From Herbaspirillum sp. alder98 (lineage in GTDB: Bacteria > Pseudomonadota > Gammaproteobacteria > Burkholderiales > Burkholderiaceae_D), in NCBI RefSeq assembly GCF_020179755.1, contig NZ_JAIUCY010000004.1, positions 310,001 through 374,000 on the forward strand: a stretch of 64,000 bases of DNA, given 5' to 3'. The position numbers and the translations under genes were made by a program. This document shows, piece after piece, positions 49,187 through 58,200 of this stretch. The notes beneath the pieces are model-generated. The model saw only the letters and a list, made by a program, of their open reading frames with translations. It had not been told where the DNA came from and searched no databases. Each line of letters starts with the position of its first letter. Position 1 is the first letter of the stretch.

Positions 49187-50071
49187 ATGAAATGGGAAGG
49201 CAATCGCGAAAGCGACAACGTCGAAGACCGGCGTGGCGATAGTGGCGGCGGTGGCGGCGGCGGTTTTTCGTTCGGCGGCCGATCGATCGGCCTGGGCACG
49301 GTGGCGGTGGCGCTGGTGGCCTCTTATTTCCTGGGCATCAATCCCCTGACCGTACTGAGCATGCTCAGCGGTGGCGGCGGTCCGGTGCCGGTGCAGCAAC
49401 AGGCGCCGGCGCACAAGCCTTCGCCGGACGACCAGATGGCGCGCTTCGTCTCCACCGTGCTGGCCGACACCGAAGACACCTGGGGCCAACTGTTTGCCGC
49501 CAACGGCAGCCAGTACGTGCGCCCGCGACTGGTGCTCTTTTCCGGACGCACCCAGACCGCGTGCGGCACCGGCCAGAGCGCCATGGGGCCCTTCTATTGC
49601 CCGGCCGACCAGAAGGTCTACATCGACCTCGCCTTCTACGACCTGATGAAACAACGCTTCAAGGTGTCCGGCAACTTTGCCCAGGCCTATGTGATCGCAC
49701 ATGAAGTGGGCCATCACGTGCAGCACCTGCTGGGCATCTCGGAAAAGGTCGAGGCCGCGCGCCGCAACAGCACCGAGAAACAAGCCAACGCCATGTCGGT
49801 GCGCCTCGAACTGCAAGCCGACTGCTTCGCCGGCGTATGGGCCTACCACGCCAACGAAGCCCGCCACATCATCGAAGCCGGCGACATCGACGCCGCCCTC
49901 AACGCCGCCTCGGCCATCGGCGACGATGCCCTGCAGCGCCAGGCCCGCGGCGAAGTGGTGCCCGATTCGTTCACCCATGGCACGTCCGCCCAGCGGGTGT
50001 CATGGTTCAAGCGCGGCATTACCGAGGGCAAGGTAAGCGCCTGCAACACCTTCGCCGCCAAACAACTCTAA
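49187..50071 (+). CDS. ypfJ: YpfJ/KPN_02809 family neutral zinc metallopeptidase
   Basis: 294 aa. An N-terminal Gly-rich stretch precedes one membrane segment (about 36-53, VAVALVASYFLGINPLTVL). The large outer domain has the zinc motif HEVGHH near residue 172 and the further segment ELQADCFAGVWAYH with the third ligand Glu region, ending FTHGTSAQRVSWFKRG. It is a putative envelope protease of unknown substrate. The Gly run at residues 20-26 lies before the membrane segment. Confidence 0.9.
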   Translation: MKWEGNRESDNVEDRRGDSGGGGGGGFSFGGRSIGLGTVAVALVASYFLGINPLTVLSMLSGGGGPVPVQQQAPAHKPSPDDQMARFVSTVLADTEDTWGQLFAANGSQYVRPRLVLFSGRTQTACGTGQSAMGPFYCPADQKVYIDLAFYDLMKQRFKVSGNFAQAYVIAHEVGHHVQHLLGISEKVEAARRNSTEKQANAMSVRLELQADCFAGVWAYHANEARHIIEAGDIDAALNAASAIGDDALQRQARGEVVPDSFTHGTSAQRVSWFKRGITEGKVSACNTFAAKQL

Positions 50072-50078
50072 GGATATT

Positions 50079-50462
50079 ATGCCGATTGCAACCTGGTGCA
50101 TCCTCTTCGCCGGCCTGCTGCCGATCTTCACCGTGGCGGTGGCCAAATGGGGCCGCCGCGACTTCGACAATGCCGAGCCACGCGCCTGGATGAATGAGCT
50201 CACCGGCCTGCGCCGGCGCGCCGACTATGCCCACCGCAACCATTTCGAAGCGCTGCCCCTGTTCGCCGCCGGCGTGCTGGTGGCGCAGCAATTCGATGCG
50301 CCCCAGGGCGCAGTCGATGCTGCCGCACTGGCCTTCATCGCCTGTCGGCTGGCCTACACCGCGCTGTACCTGGGCAACCAGGCCAGCGCACGCTCGGCGG
50401 TATGGACGCTGGGCCTGTTGTGCAACATCGCCCTGTTCGTCATTACCGCGCTCTACAGTTGA
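50079..50462 (+). CDS. MAPEG family membrane protein
   Basis: 127 aa, seven bases after ypfJ. Four hydrophobic segments with the MAPEG pattern: RRADYAHRNHFEALPLFAA and LAFIACRLAYTALYLGN. In eukaryotes MAPEG proteins handle glutathione and eicosanoids, while bacterial forms are uncharacterised. Cotranscription with ypfJ is likely from the spacing. Confidence 0.82.
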   Translation: MPIATWCILFAGLLPIFTVAVAKWGRRDFDNAEPRAWMNELTGLRRRADYAHRNHFEALPLFAAGVLVAQQFDAPQGAVDAAALAFIACRLAYTALYLGNQASARSAVWTLGLLCNIALFVITALYS

Positions 50463-50487
50463 TTCATCTTTACCCTGAAAGACCCTG

Positions 50488-50709
50488 ATGCAAAAAATCT
50501 CCTTCCCGCTGCAAGGCCATCCCCATGTCGAACTCAACCAGCTGCTCAAGCTGGTCGGGCTGTGCGATAGCGGGGGGGCCGGCAAACAGATCGTGGCCGA
50601 CGGCCAGGTGAAGGTCAACGGCAAGACCGAGCTGCGCAAGACCTGCAAGATCGTCCCCGGACAGCGTGTCACGCTGGGCGACGTGCAGATCACGGTCACG
50701 GCGCAATGA
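50488..50709 (+). CDS. ybcJ: S4-domain RNA-binding protein YbcJ-like
   Basis: 73 aa. A single S4 domain: HVELNQLLKLVGLCDSGGAGKQIVADGQVKVNG then ELRKTCKIVPGQRV. YbcJ-type proteins bind RNA, perhaps 23S rRNA. It starts 25 bases after the MAPEG gene and overlaps the DUF924 gene by four bases (ATGA), so the three or four genes from ypfJ on probably form one operon. Confidence 0.85.
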   Translation: MQKISFPLQGHPHVELNQLLKLVGLCDSGGAGKQIVADGQVKVNGKTELRKTCKIVPGQRVTLGDVQITVTAQ

Positions 50710-51326
50710 GCGACCCGCGCGCCCAGGCCCTCCTCGACTTCTGGTTCGGCCCCGACTACGCCACGGTCGCCCCTGAAGAGGTGGCGGCCCGCCAGTCAGC
50801 CGTGTGGTTCGGCAAGCACGCCGGGGGCGACGCCGACATTGCCGCACGCTTCGAGGCCCTGCTGCAGGACGCGGCCAGCAACCGCCTCGACGACTGGACC
50901 GAATCTGCGCCGACGCTGTTGGCGCTGGTGATCCTGCTGGACCAGTTCCCGCGCAATATCTACCGCGGCACGCCACGCGCCTTTGCGTTTGACGAATTGG
51001 CCCGCCAATGCTGCCAGTTGCTGCTGGCGACCGGCTTTGATCGCACGTTGCCGGCCATCGCGCGCCTGTTCGCCTATCTCCCGCTGGAACATTCGGAAGA
51101 CATCGACGACCAGCACTATGCGGTCGAGCTGATCGGCGCACTGGCGCGCGAGCACCAGGCCAACGATGCGCAGCGCCAGGCGTTTGCCGGCTTTGCCGAC
51201 TATGCGCGTCGCCATCGTGACGTGATCGCGCAGTTCGGCCGCTTCCCGCATCGCAACGCCATCCTCGGGCGCGCCTCCACGATTGAAGAGACCGACTTTC
51301 TCAAGCAACCTGGCTCGTCGTTCTGA
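50706..51326 (+). CDS. DUF924 family protein
   Basis: 206 aa. A TPR-like all-helical fold of the DUF924 family, with LDFWFGPDYATVA, then LLDQFPRNIYRGTPRAFA, and YLPLEHSEDIDDQ, then FGRFPHRNAILGR, all characteristic. The function is unknown. The start overlaps the ybcJ stop. A gap of 132 bases separates it from the pilin operon. Confidence 0.85.
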   Translation: MSDPRAQALLDFWFGPDYATVAPEEVAARQSAVWFGKHAGGDADIAARFEALLQDAASNRLDDWTESAPTLLALVILLDQFPRNIYRGTPRAFAFDELARQCCQLLLATGFDRTLPAIARLFAYLPLEHSEDIDDQHYAVELIGALAREHQANDAQRQAFAGFADYARRHRDVIAQFGRFPHRNAILGRASTIEETDFLKQPGSSF

Positions 51327-51458
51327 CCGGCTCGTCGATGCAGTTCAAGTGCATCGACGAACATGTTCTACACCACATCAAAATAAGCGCTAGCACGCGC
51401 CAATCATCCCTGCCCCTTCTACACTGCCCGCCTGGTTGACTTCAACGCGGGGGGCAGG

Positions 51459-51992
51459 ATGATGCGTCGCCACTCAGGCTTTACCATGATCGAAGTGCTG
51501 GTCGCCATGCTGGTGCTGGGCAGCGGCGCGATGGCGATGATCATGCTGCAACTGCAGGCGCTGCGCAGCGGCCGCGACAGCGCGTTGCAGACCCGCGCCA
51601 TGATGATGGCCGTCGAGCTGGCCGAGCTACGGGCCGAATATCACGCTGGCGGCGTGCGTGACGGCATCGATCCTTATCTGCTTTCCTTCAACGGCGGCGC
51701 CCTCGCTCCTATTGGAAACAGTTGTAGTGCCGCAGCCTGCTCCCCCCTAGAATTCGCTGCTGCGGCGGTGGCCGGCTGGACCGCCCGCTGGTCGAGCAAT
51801 TTCCCTGGCGCCCGTGCAGCAGTCTGCCGTGACGGTCGCCTGCCCTCCACCATCGCCAGCGACTGGAGCTGCCCGCAAGACAGTACGGCGCCGGTCTACA
51901 TCAAACTCGGCTGGCGCGATGCCAGGCGTTTCGGCGGCGACAATGGCACCGCCATCGAGCGGCCGCAGCTGACCATGTTCATCGGATACTGA
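51459..51992 (+). CDS. pilV: type IV pilus minor pilin PilV
   Basis: 177 aa. Prepilin leader MMRRHSG followed by FTMIEVLVAMLVLGSGAMAMI, the N-methylated helix of type IV pilins, with cleavage after Gly. PilV-type minor pilins prime pilus assembly. The stop is directly followed by the pilW ATG. It is the first gene of the operon pilV-pilW-pilX-pilE-fimT. Confidence 0.85.
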   Translation: MMRRHSGFTMIEVLVAMLVLGSGAMAMIMLQLQALRSGRDSALQTRAMMMAVELAELRAEYHAGGVRDGIDPYLLSFNGGALAPIGNSCSAAACSPLEFAAAAVAGWTARWSSNFPGARAAVCRDGRLPSTIASDWSCPQDSTAPVYIKLGWRDARRFGGDNGTAIERPQLTMFIGY

Positions 51993-52886
51993 ATGACCAC
52001 GCGACATCACATGGCGCGCGGCTTCACCCTGATCGAGATGATGGTCTCGCTGGCCACGGGCTTGCTGGTGGTGCTGTCGGCCGGCGCACTGCTGCACCAG
52101 GCGCATGCTGTCTATCTCGATCTTGACGACGCCGCCCTGGTACAGGAAACCGGGCGGCTGAGCCTGTCGCACCTGCGTACCGTCCTGTCACAAGCCAATC
52201 ATTTACCGTGGGAGCGCGCGTTGCAGTCGACCAGCCCGGTACTGCGCACCGGTGGATTACGCGGCCTCGACGACCGTCGCAACGCCGCCGCACTCGATCC
52301 CCAAAAGAATAACTTCGATGCTGGCACCGAGCGGGGCATCAATCAGAGCGACATCCTGATGATCGGCTTCTTCGGTTCACCCGACGTCGGTCATGTCGCC
52401 AGCTGCGGCAGCGGCGCCATCACCAGCAAAAGAGGGGACGGCAACGCCGGCAGTGACGGCCGGCGCAGCTGGGTCATCTATTTCATCAGGCAGACGGGCA
52501 ACAACGAACCCGAATTGCACTGCCGCTATCACAATGCCAAGGGCGGCATCGGCAAGGACGCAGTGGCATCCGGCATCGAATCGATGCAAGTCCTTTATGG
52601 CGTAGACAGCGATACGGTGAACGGCGCCGATCGCTGGTACAGCGCCAGCCAGATGACGCCAGCGCTGTGGCGGCGGGTGCGCCTGGTGCGCATTGCGCTG
52701 CTGGTGCGCGGCAGGCATTTCAACGACCGTGGCGGTGCCGCGCACTCGTTCGACTTGCTCGGGCCCGGCCCGCAGACGGTGAGCATCGCCACCGACAAGC
52801 ACCCGCCACGCCTGCGTGCCGTTTTCGAGACCACCGTGATGTTGCGCAATGCGGTGCCGATGCCGGGGCCCGGGGAGCCACGATGA
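51993..52886 (+). CDS. pilW: type IV pilus minor pilin PilW
   Basis: 297 aa. The leader ends at ARG before FTLIEMMVSLATGLLVVLSAGALL, then a large globular domain. PilW belongs to the initiation complex with PilV and PilX. It overlaps pilX by four bases (ATGA). A region with unusual Gly/Asn/Asp content lies near residues 95-160. Confidence 0.85.
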   Translation: MTTRHHMARGFTLIEMMVSLATGLLVVLSAGALLHQAHAVYLDLDDAALVQETGRLSLSHLRTVLSQANHLPWERALQSTSPVLRTGGLRGLDDRRNAAALDPQKNNFDAGTERGINQSDILMIGFFGSPDVGHVASCGSGAITSKRGDGNAGSDGRRSWVIYFIRQTGNNEPELHCRYHNAKGGIGKDAVASGIESMQVLYGVDSDTVNGADRWYSASQMTPALWRRVRLVRIALLVRGRHFNDRGGAAHSFDLLGPGPQTVSIATDKHPPRLRAVFETTVMLRNAVPMPGPGEPR

Positions 52887-53371
52887 AGCTACCGGCATCA
52901 CAACAGGGTGCAACGCTCATCATCACGCTGACCATCCTGGTCGTCATCCTGCTGCTGGGCGCGTCATCGGTACGCCTGCGTTCGCTGGAAGAACACGCCG
53001 CCCGCAATCACCAGGGGCTGCTGCAAGCACGGCTGGCGGCCCAGGCCGCGCTCGACGATGCGCTGGTCGATTTGCGCGACAACCGCTGGGGAGGAGAAAA
53101 ACCGTTACGCAGATCCGAGGCGACCGAGCTTGGTCGATTCAGCCGCATGCGGGCGCAATTCGATGCCCATCGCCTGCCCCCTCCCCGTTATGCCATCGAA
53201 TGGATCGAGATTCGGGAGTGGCGTCGCCGGGACCTCTATCGCGTCAGCGCCTGGGGTTTTGGCGCGGGTGGAGCGCGCGCTGCAGTACAGATGTTAGTGC
53301 GGCGCCAGCAGTCCGGCGATGACGACGCCACACTGGACGTAGTCGGCTGGCGACGTGGACGATGGCCATGA
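52883..53371 (+). CDS. pilX: type IV pilus minor pilin PilX
   Basis: 162 aa from ATG 52883. Leader ends QQG before ATLIITLTILVVILLLGASSVRL, the PilX-type membrane helix, which lacks the usual Phe. The rest is basic and helical with several Arg-rich stretches. Its ATGA overlaps pilW, and its stop overlaps the ATG of the next pilin. Confidence 0.8.
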   Translation: MKLPASQQGATLIITLTILVVILLLGASSVRLRSLEEHAARNHQGLLQARLAAQAALDDALVDLRDNRWGGEKPLRRSEATELGRFSRMRAQFDAHRLPPPRYAIEWIEIREWRRRDLYRVSAWGFGAGGARAAVQMLVRRQQSGDDDATLDVVGWRRGRWP

Positions 53372-53814
53372 CCCGCCGCCGACATCAAACGACGCAGCAT
53401 TCCGGCTTTACACTGATCGAACTGATGGTGGTGCTCGCGATCCTCGGCCTGCTGGCCACGTTCAGCTGGAACAGCTACCAGCAGCACGTGACACGAAGTC
53501 GCCGCGCCGAGGGACGCGCGGCCGTTCTCCAGGTACTGCTGCAGCAAGAGCGGCATCACGCGCGAGACCACAGCTACCGCACCTTCACGCCGGCCGATAC
53601 CGACGCCGGCACCGAATTTCGCCGCTTCTCCGGCGACCTTGAAGCCACCAGCGCCTACCAGATAGCGGCCGCCGCATGCCCCGACGCCGACCTGTTGACG
53701 TGCGTGCAAGTCACCGCAACTCCACGCCCGGGCGTATTCACCGATCCACAATGTGGCGCGCTGAGCGCCGACACACTCGGTCGACGCCAGCCCCCGGGCA
53801 ACGGGTGCTGGTGA
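53368..53814 (+). CDS. pilE: PilE-type minor pilin
   Basis: 148 aa from ATG 53368, which overlaps the pilX stop (ATGA); ATG 53362 is also in frame. Leader ends HSG before FTLIELMVVLAILGLLATFSWNSYQQHVTRSRRAEGRA, the helix of PilE/PilA-like pilins. Two Cys pairs (AAAC...LTC and QC...GC) may form the usual C-terminal disulfide. Length fits a minor pilin and not the major subunit alone. Confidence 0.82.
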   Translation: MTRRRHQTTQHSGFTLIELMVVLAILGLLATFSWNSYQQHVTRSRRAEGRAAVLQVLLQQERHHARDHSYRTFTPADTDAGTEFRRFSGDLEATSAYQIAAAACPDADLLTCVQVTATPRPGVFTDPQCGALSADTLGRRQPPGNGCW

Positions 53815-53815
53815 G

Positions 53816-54283
53816 ATGCACACTCAACGATCGCGCCCCGGCTTCACCCTGATCGAAACGATGGTCGTACTGCTGATCGCCGCCATCGTGCTCACCGCCG
53901 GATTACCGCTGTTGCAATCGATGGTAAGCCGCCAGCGAGTGGTCGCCGCTGCCAATGACTTCTTCCACGCGGCCCATCTCACCCGCACCACCGCATTGCG
54001 ACAAGGCCATCATGCAGCGATGCATCCGACCGACCGCAATGACTGGCGCCAGGGCTGGCAGATCCTTGTCGACAACCGCCTGGTGATGACGCATCCCGCA
54101 CTGGATGCCGGCATCGAGGTGACCTATAACAATAACGGAGAAAAAGTCGCGTATCACGCCGATGGAAGGCCCGATGGCCCCAGTACCTGGTTCTTCAGCA
54201 GTGGCGACACCGAGCGTCGCGTGATCATTAACTTTCTGGGACGAATCCGCATCTGCGACCCGGCGCGGCGAGCTTCTTGTTGA
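53816..54283 (+). CDS. fimT: FimT/GspH-type pseudopilin
   Basis: 155 aa. Leader MHTQRSRPG before FTLIETMVVLLIAAIVLTAG. The GspH/FimT pattern continues with SRQRVVAAANDFFHAAHLTRTTAL, and the C-terminus has RRVIINFLGRIRICDP with a likely Cys pair. The start is one base after the pilE stop. Usual minor-pilin clusters place fimT first; here it is last and pilY1 is absent. Confidence 0.82.
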   Translation: MHTQRSRPGFTLIETMVVLLIAAIVLTAGLPLLQSMVSRQRVVAAANDFFHAAHLTRTTALRQGHHAAMHPTDRNDWRQGWQILVDNRLVMTHPALDAGIEVTYNNNGEKVAYHADGRPDGPSTWFFSSGDTERRVIINFLGRIRICDPARRASC

Positions 54284-54356
54284 CGGTTAAAGGCGTGTAT
54301 ATTGACGGCAACCGGCGCACGGTTGTCGCCCTGACAATAGCCATCAGACCCGCACC

Positions 54357-55478
54357 ATGAACGACACAGAAGACACGATCTACCAACTGCGCATCGACAC
54401 CGACCAGCAGGGCATGGCCCTGGCGCTGATACAGGCCGGTTTCGGCATGCTCAGCACCAACCCCAATCCGCGCGTGGGCGCCGTCATCATCAAGCAGCAG
54501 CGGGTGATCGGCGTCGGCTTCACCCAGCCGCCCGGGGGCGATCACGCCGAGATCCAGGCCCTGGCCGATGCCGCGATGCGCGGCGAAGACGTGCGCGGCG
54601 CCACCATCTACGTCACGCTGGAACCTTGCAGCCACTTCGGCCGCACCCCGCCCTGCGCCGACGCATTGATCCGCGCCGGCGTTGGTCGCGTGGTCGCAGC
54701 GATCACCGATCCCAACCCATTGGTGGGCGGCCAGGGATTGGCCCGGTTGCAGGCGGCCGGCATTGAAACTGCCAGCGGCGTACTGGAAGAAGAAGCGGCC
54801 GAGATCAACATCGGATTCCTGAAACGCATGCGTACCGGCCTGCCCTGGGTCCGCATGAAGACTGCCGCCAGCCTGGACGGCAAGACTGCGCTCAACAACG
54901 GCACCAGCCAATGGATCACCAACCAGGCAGCGCGTGACGACGGCCACATCTGGCGCGCCCGCGCCTGCGCCATCATGGCCGGCATCGGCACCATCGCCAA
55001 GGACGACGCCCAGCTCACCGTGCGCGCCATCGAGACGCCGCGCCAGCCGCACCGCATCGTGGTCGACAGCAAGCTGGCCGTATCGCCCCAGGCGCGGGTG
55101 ATCGAGGGCGGTGGCACCTGGGTCTTCACGGCCAGCGAAGACCGCGACAAACGTGCCGCGCTCGAAGAACGTGGCGCCGAAGTCATCGTGTTGCCCAATG
55201 CCGATGGCAAGGTCGACTTGCCGGCCCTGATCCGTGAACTGGGCCAGCGCCAGATCAACGAGTTGCACGTCGAGGCGGGTTCCAAGCTCAATGCCTCGTT
55301 GATCCGCGAAGGCTGCGTGGACGAGTTGCTGGTCTATCTCGCCCCTTGCCTTTTGGGGGAGGGACGCAATATGTTCGACTTGCCCCCGCTGCAGGACCTG
55401 GAAGGTCGCATCGGCTTGCGTTTCCATGCGGTCAAGCAGATCGGAACGGATTTGCGTATCCTTGCCCGATTCAACTAA
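54357..55478 (+). CDS. ribD: bifunctional pyrimidine deaminase/reductase RibD
   Basis: 373 aa. Deaminates and then reduces the GTP-derived pyrimidine in riboflavin synthesis. The deaminase domain (1-150) has HAEIQALADA and PCSHFGRTPPC with zinc-binding His, Cys and Cys. The reductase domain (150-373) begins near VRMKTAASLDGKTAL and ends LLGEGRNMFDLPPL. It lies 73 bases after fimT, with no room for an FMN riboswitch. Riboflavin synthase follows at 29 bases. Confidence 0.95.
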   Translation: MNDTEDTIYQLRIDTDQQGMALALIQAGFGMLSTNPNPRVGAVIIKQQRVIGVGFTQPPGGDHAEIQALADAAMRGEDVRGATIYVTLEPCSHFGRTPPCADALIRAGVGRVVAAITDPNPLVGGQGLARLQAAGIETASGVLEEEAAEINIGFLKRMRTGLPWVRMKTAASLDGKTALNNGTSQWITNQAARDDGHIWRARACAIMAGIGTIAKDDAQLTVRAIETPRQPHRIVVDSKLAVSPQARVIEGGGTWVFTASEDRDKRAALEERGAEVIVLPNADGKVDLPALIRELGQRQINELHVEAGSKLNASLIREGCVDELLVYLAPCLLGEGRNMFDLPPLQDLEGRIGLRFHAVKQIGTDLRILARFN

Positions 55479-55507
55479 CACTCACATCAGCCCCAGGAAT
55501 TAGTCTC

Positions 55508-56122
55508 ATGTTCACCGGTATCGTCGCCACCATTGGCAAAATCACCACCATCACCCCACTCGCCGCCGGCCCTGACGCCGGCGTGCGCCTGACCATCGAT
55601 GCCGGCGCATTGCCGATGGGCGATGTCGGCCTGGGCGATTCAATTGCACTCAATGGCGCGTGCATGACGGTGGTCGACAAGACCGATCATGGGTTCACGG
55701 TAGATGTCTCGCGCGAAAGCCTCAACCTGACCGTCGGGCTGGATGCGCCTGGCGAAGTCAATCTCGAAAAGGCGCTGACGCTGGCAGAACGCCTGGGCGG
55801 GCATCTGGTGTCGGGTCATGTGGATGGCCTGGGCCAGGTACACTCGTTCGAACCGGTTGGCGAGTCACGCGAACTGATCGTCGATGCACCCAAGGCATTG
55901 GGCAAGTACCTGGCCTACAAGGGATCGATCGTGGTCAACGGGGTGTCGTTGACGGTCAACCGCGTCGAGGACCTGGCCGATGCCTGCCGCTTCTCGATCA
56001 ACCTGATTCCGCATACGGTGGAAGTGACGACGCTCAAGCATCTGAAGGCGGGCAGCAAGGTCAATCTGGAGATTGACCTGATTGCGCGGTATGTGGAGCG
56101 GATGTTGTCGGCCAAGGGGTGA
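55508..56122 (+). CDS. ribC: riboflavin synthase, alpha subunit
   Basis: 204 aa (called ribE or ribC, depending on species). Dismutates two 6,7-dimethyl-8-ribityllumazine molecules to riboflavin. The start MFTGIVATIGKI and the two tandem lumazine-binding barrels are clear (GDSIALNGACMTV in repeat 1, SIVVNGVSLTVNRV in repeat 2). It follows ribD by 29 bases. The frame is open to 55346, but that overlaps ribD. Confidence 0.95.
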   Translation: MFTGIVATIGKITTITPLAAGPDAGVRLTIDAGALPMGDVGLGDSIALNGACMTVVDKTDHGFTVDVSRESLNLTVGLDAPGEVNLEKALTLAERLGGHLVSGHVDGLGQVHSFEPVGESRELIVDAPKALGKYLAYKGSIVVNGVSLTVNRVEDLADACRFSINLIPHTVEVTTLKHLKAGSKVNLEIDLIARYVERMLSAKG

Positions 56123-56499
56123 CTCTTGGCGTTACGGCGCGCATTGGTGAGCGCGTCCGATGAGTAACCCTATACTGAGCAGCGGCTTTGCAGTGCCCCA
56201 AAAGGCAATACGACATGACTGTGTATTGCCTTTTTGTTTTGCATGGCCTCAAATTCTCAATGTCGAATTATCGATTAAACAATCAATAAATAAAAATAAC
56301 GAGATACCTCAACTACTCACCACCCTCAGCAGGCCAAATCTCCCCTCCCGCAAGAATCTATGTTATTTTCCGTCACGTAACAAGTTAGACATGGGGCTGC
56401 CTTCGTAGAAATGGGGACGATGGCAGGAGGGGTAACTTTTATAGACATCCGGATACCGGCCTTCCTGGCCGCGCGATCTAACGGGTGCATTCGTCATCA
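56123..56499. other. AT-rich intergenic region before the OmpA operon
   Basis: About 375 bases. The ribC terminator lies at 56201-56235. Between 56250 and 56310 the sequence is strongly AT-rich (long runs of A and T in a GC-rich genome), a plausible promoter or nucleoid-protein region. I see no clear -35/-10 pair and no gene. Confidence 0.4.
56201..56235 (+). terminator. intrinsic terminator after ribC
   Basis: Stem AAAGGCAATAC / GTATTGCCTTT around a loop of about 11 bases, followed by TTTTTGTTTT. It lies 78 bases beyond the ribC stop codon and separates the riboflavin genes from the OmpA operon. Confidence 0.75.
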
Positions 56500-58176
56500 A
56501 TGCAAAAAAACAAGAAACTCGGCGTTTCCGTCGCCGTGTTGTGCTGCCTGGTCTCGTCCGGCTGCGCGGTTGATCCTAAAACAGGACAGCCCTCCTTCAA
56601 GGAAACCTTCGCCAGCGACGATCCTTGTTCCAATAACGCACGCAATGTCGGTATCGCCGTCGGTGTCGTCGCCGGCCTGATCATCGGCAACCAGGTCAAG
56701 CACTCGAACACCGCACGACTGGCAGGCGCTGCCGCCGGTGCTGCCATCGGCGGCCTGATCGGGGCCAGCATGGATAGCCGACGGTGCGAGTTGTACAAGA
56801 TCGCCAAGCAGAACAACCTCGAGATGCAGGTGGACGATATCCTGGCCAGTGCACCGGTCGGCGCTACCGCTTCGTCGCCGGACGCCGCCAAGCCGGAAGT
56901 GGTCGGCATGAAGGTCGCCATCAAGGATAACGGCACCCAGTTCCGCTCCGGTTCCGATGTGCTGTCGCCCGAGGCGCAGGCCTACTTCGGCGCCATCGCC
57001 GACCAGTACTCGTTCGTCCAGCAAAGCAAGCGCCTCAATGCGCAGTCCAGCAAGGACGACGTGGCAGCCGTCGAACTGCTCAAGACCAAGCAGATCTTCC
57101 TGGTCGGCCATACCGATGACACCGGCGACTCTGCATTGAATGCCGACCTGTCCGCACGTCGCGCCAATGCGGTCGGCCGGGTCTTCAGGGACCGCGGCGT
57201 CCCCGAAAGCCAGATCTTCTATCAGGGCGCAGGCGAAACCCTGCCCGTGGCCGACAACCGTACCGATGAAGGCCGGGCCAGGAACCGACGGGTCGAGATC
57301 GTGGATACGCCTAATCAGGCGACCTTTACCCAATACCTGGAAAGCCGCAAGCCGAACCTGGCGTTCTACCGCCCCACCAGCGAAACCGTGACGGCTGCTG
57401 CCGAAGCGCCAACCAGGATCGCTAAGCCTGCGCCGTCCGTGCCAGCCAGAGCGGCCACCACGCGCAAGAATTCAGCGACCACCAAGGGCGCTGTAAGCCC
57501 CGCGCCTGCTGTCGCAGCCAATACCGACAAGGCAGCCACAAGCGCCAGTACACCAACGCCTTCGGCGCGCCTGAAGACGGCTGCAGCCGCTGTCGGCGTG
57601 GCCAGCGTCGACTTCGGGGGCGCACCCGCCAATGGCAATTTCGTGGTGCCTAATATCGGCGGACCACAACAGGCGTCATCGAGCTTCAACCTGATTTCGT
57701 CCGCCCACGCAGACGCGGCAGTCCCGCTGACCAGCTGCGCACAGGATCGGCCACGCGTGGCCACCGGCGTCAAGGCGCTCAGCAACGGCCGTGAGCAGAA
57801 CTTCTCTACCGCCGACTACCTGCCGGGTGTCTACGACTCGAGCTGGTCGGGTTCGGTCAACGGCCACTTGGTGGCATTGACGCACGTGGCAGTGTTGAAG
57901 GATGGCGGCGCGCCGGCCCGGGCGCCGACCCTGCTGGTCTATCAGAACTATGCCGGCGGCAAGAACGTGGAGCCGGTGTATCGCGGCACGCCCGAGGTCA
58001 ATACCTATCGCGGCGCGAATGCCTTGCTGTATCGCGTCTTCGCCAACGGGCCGGCGCAATGCATGGATATCGTGATTCCGAATAACAATCCGAAAACGGC
58101 GCCGAATTCGAATCTGGTTTATCAACGGGGCGGCGTGCTGTACCAGGTTGCGTTCGCACCGAGTCTCGTACGTTAG
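56500..58176 (+). CDS. OmpA-domain lipoprotein with extra C-terminal domain
   Basis: 558 aa from ATG 56500 (a GTG at 56485 is in frame). A lipobox (LVSSGC) precedes a glycine-zipper stretch (about 55-95, AAGAAIGGLIGASM). An OmpA peptidoglycan-binding domain lies at about 145-270, with the diaminopimelate-binding region GHTDDTGD...NADLSARRANAV and RARNRRVEI. An Ala/Pro/Thr linker follows to about 390, and a C-terminal domain of unknown type fills the rest. That domain begins near SSAHADA, which resembles a signal-peptidase site, suggesting it was once separately exported. First gene of a three-gene operon. Confidence 0.75.
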   Translation: MQKNKKLGVSVAVLCCLVSSGCAVDPKTGQPSFKETFASDDPCSNNARNVGIAVGVVAGLIIGNQVKHSNTARLAGAAAGAAIGGLIGASMDSRRCELYKIAKQNNLEMQVDDILASAPVGATASSPDAAKPEVVGMKVAIKDNGTQFRSGSDVLSPEAQAYFGAIADQYSFVQQSKRLNAQSSKDDVAAVELLKTKQIFLVGHTDDTGDSALNADLSARRANAVGRVFRDRGVPESQIFYQGAGETLPVADNRTDEGRARNRRVEIVDTPNQATFTQYLESRKPNLAFYRPTSETVTAAAEAPTRIAKPAPSVPARAATTRKNSATTKGAVSPAPAVAANTDKAATSASTPTPSARLKTAAAAVGVASVDFGGAPANGNFVVPNIGGPQQASSSFNLISSAHADAAVPLTSCAQDRPRVATGVKALSNGREQNFSTADYLPGVYDSSWSGSVNGHLVALTHVAVLKDGGAPARAPTLLVYQNYAGGKNVEPVYRGTPEVNTYRGANALLYRVFANGPAQCMDIVIPNNNPKTAPNSNLVYQRGGVLYQVAFAPSLVR

Positions 58177-58200
58177 TTTTTCCAATAATCTGGGGGTGGG

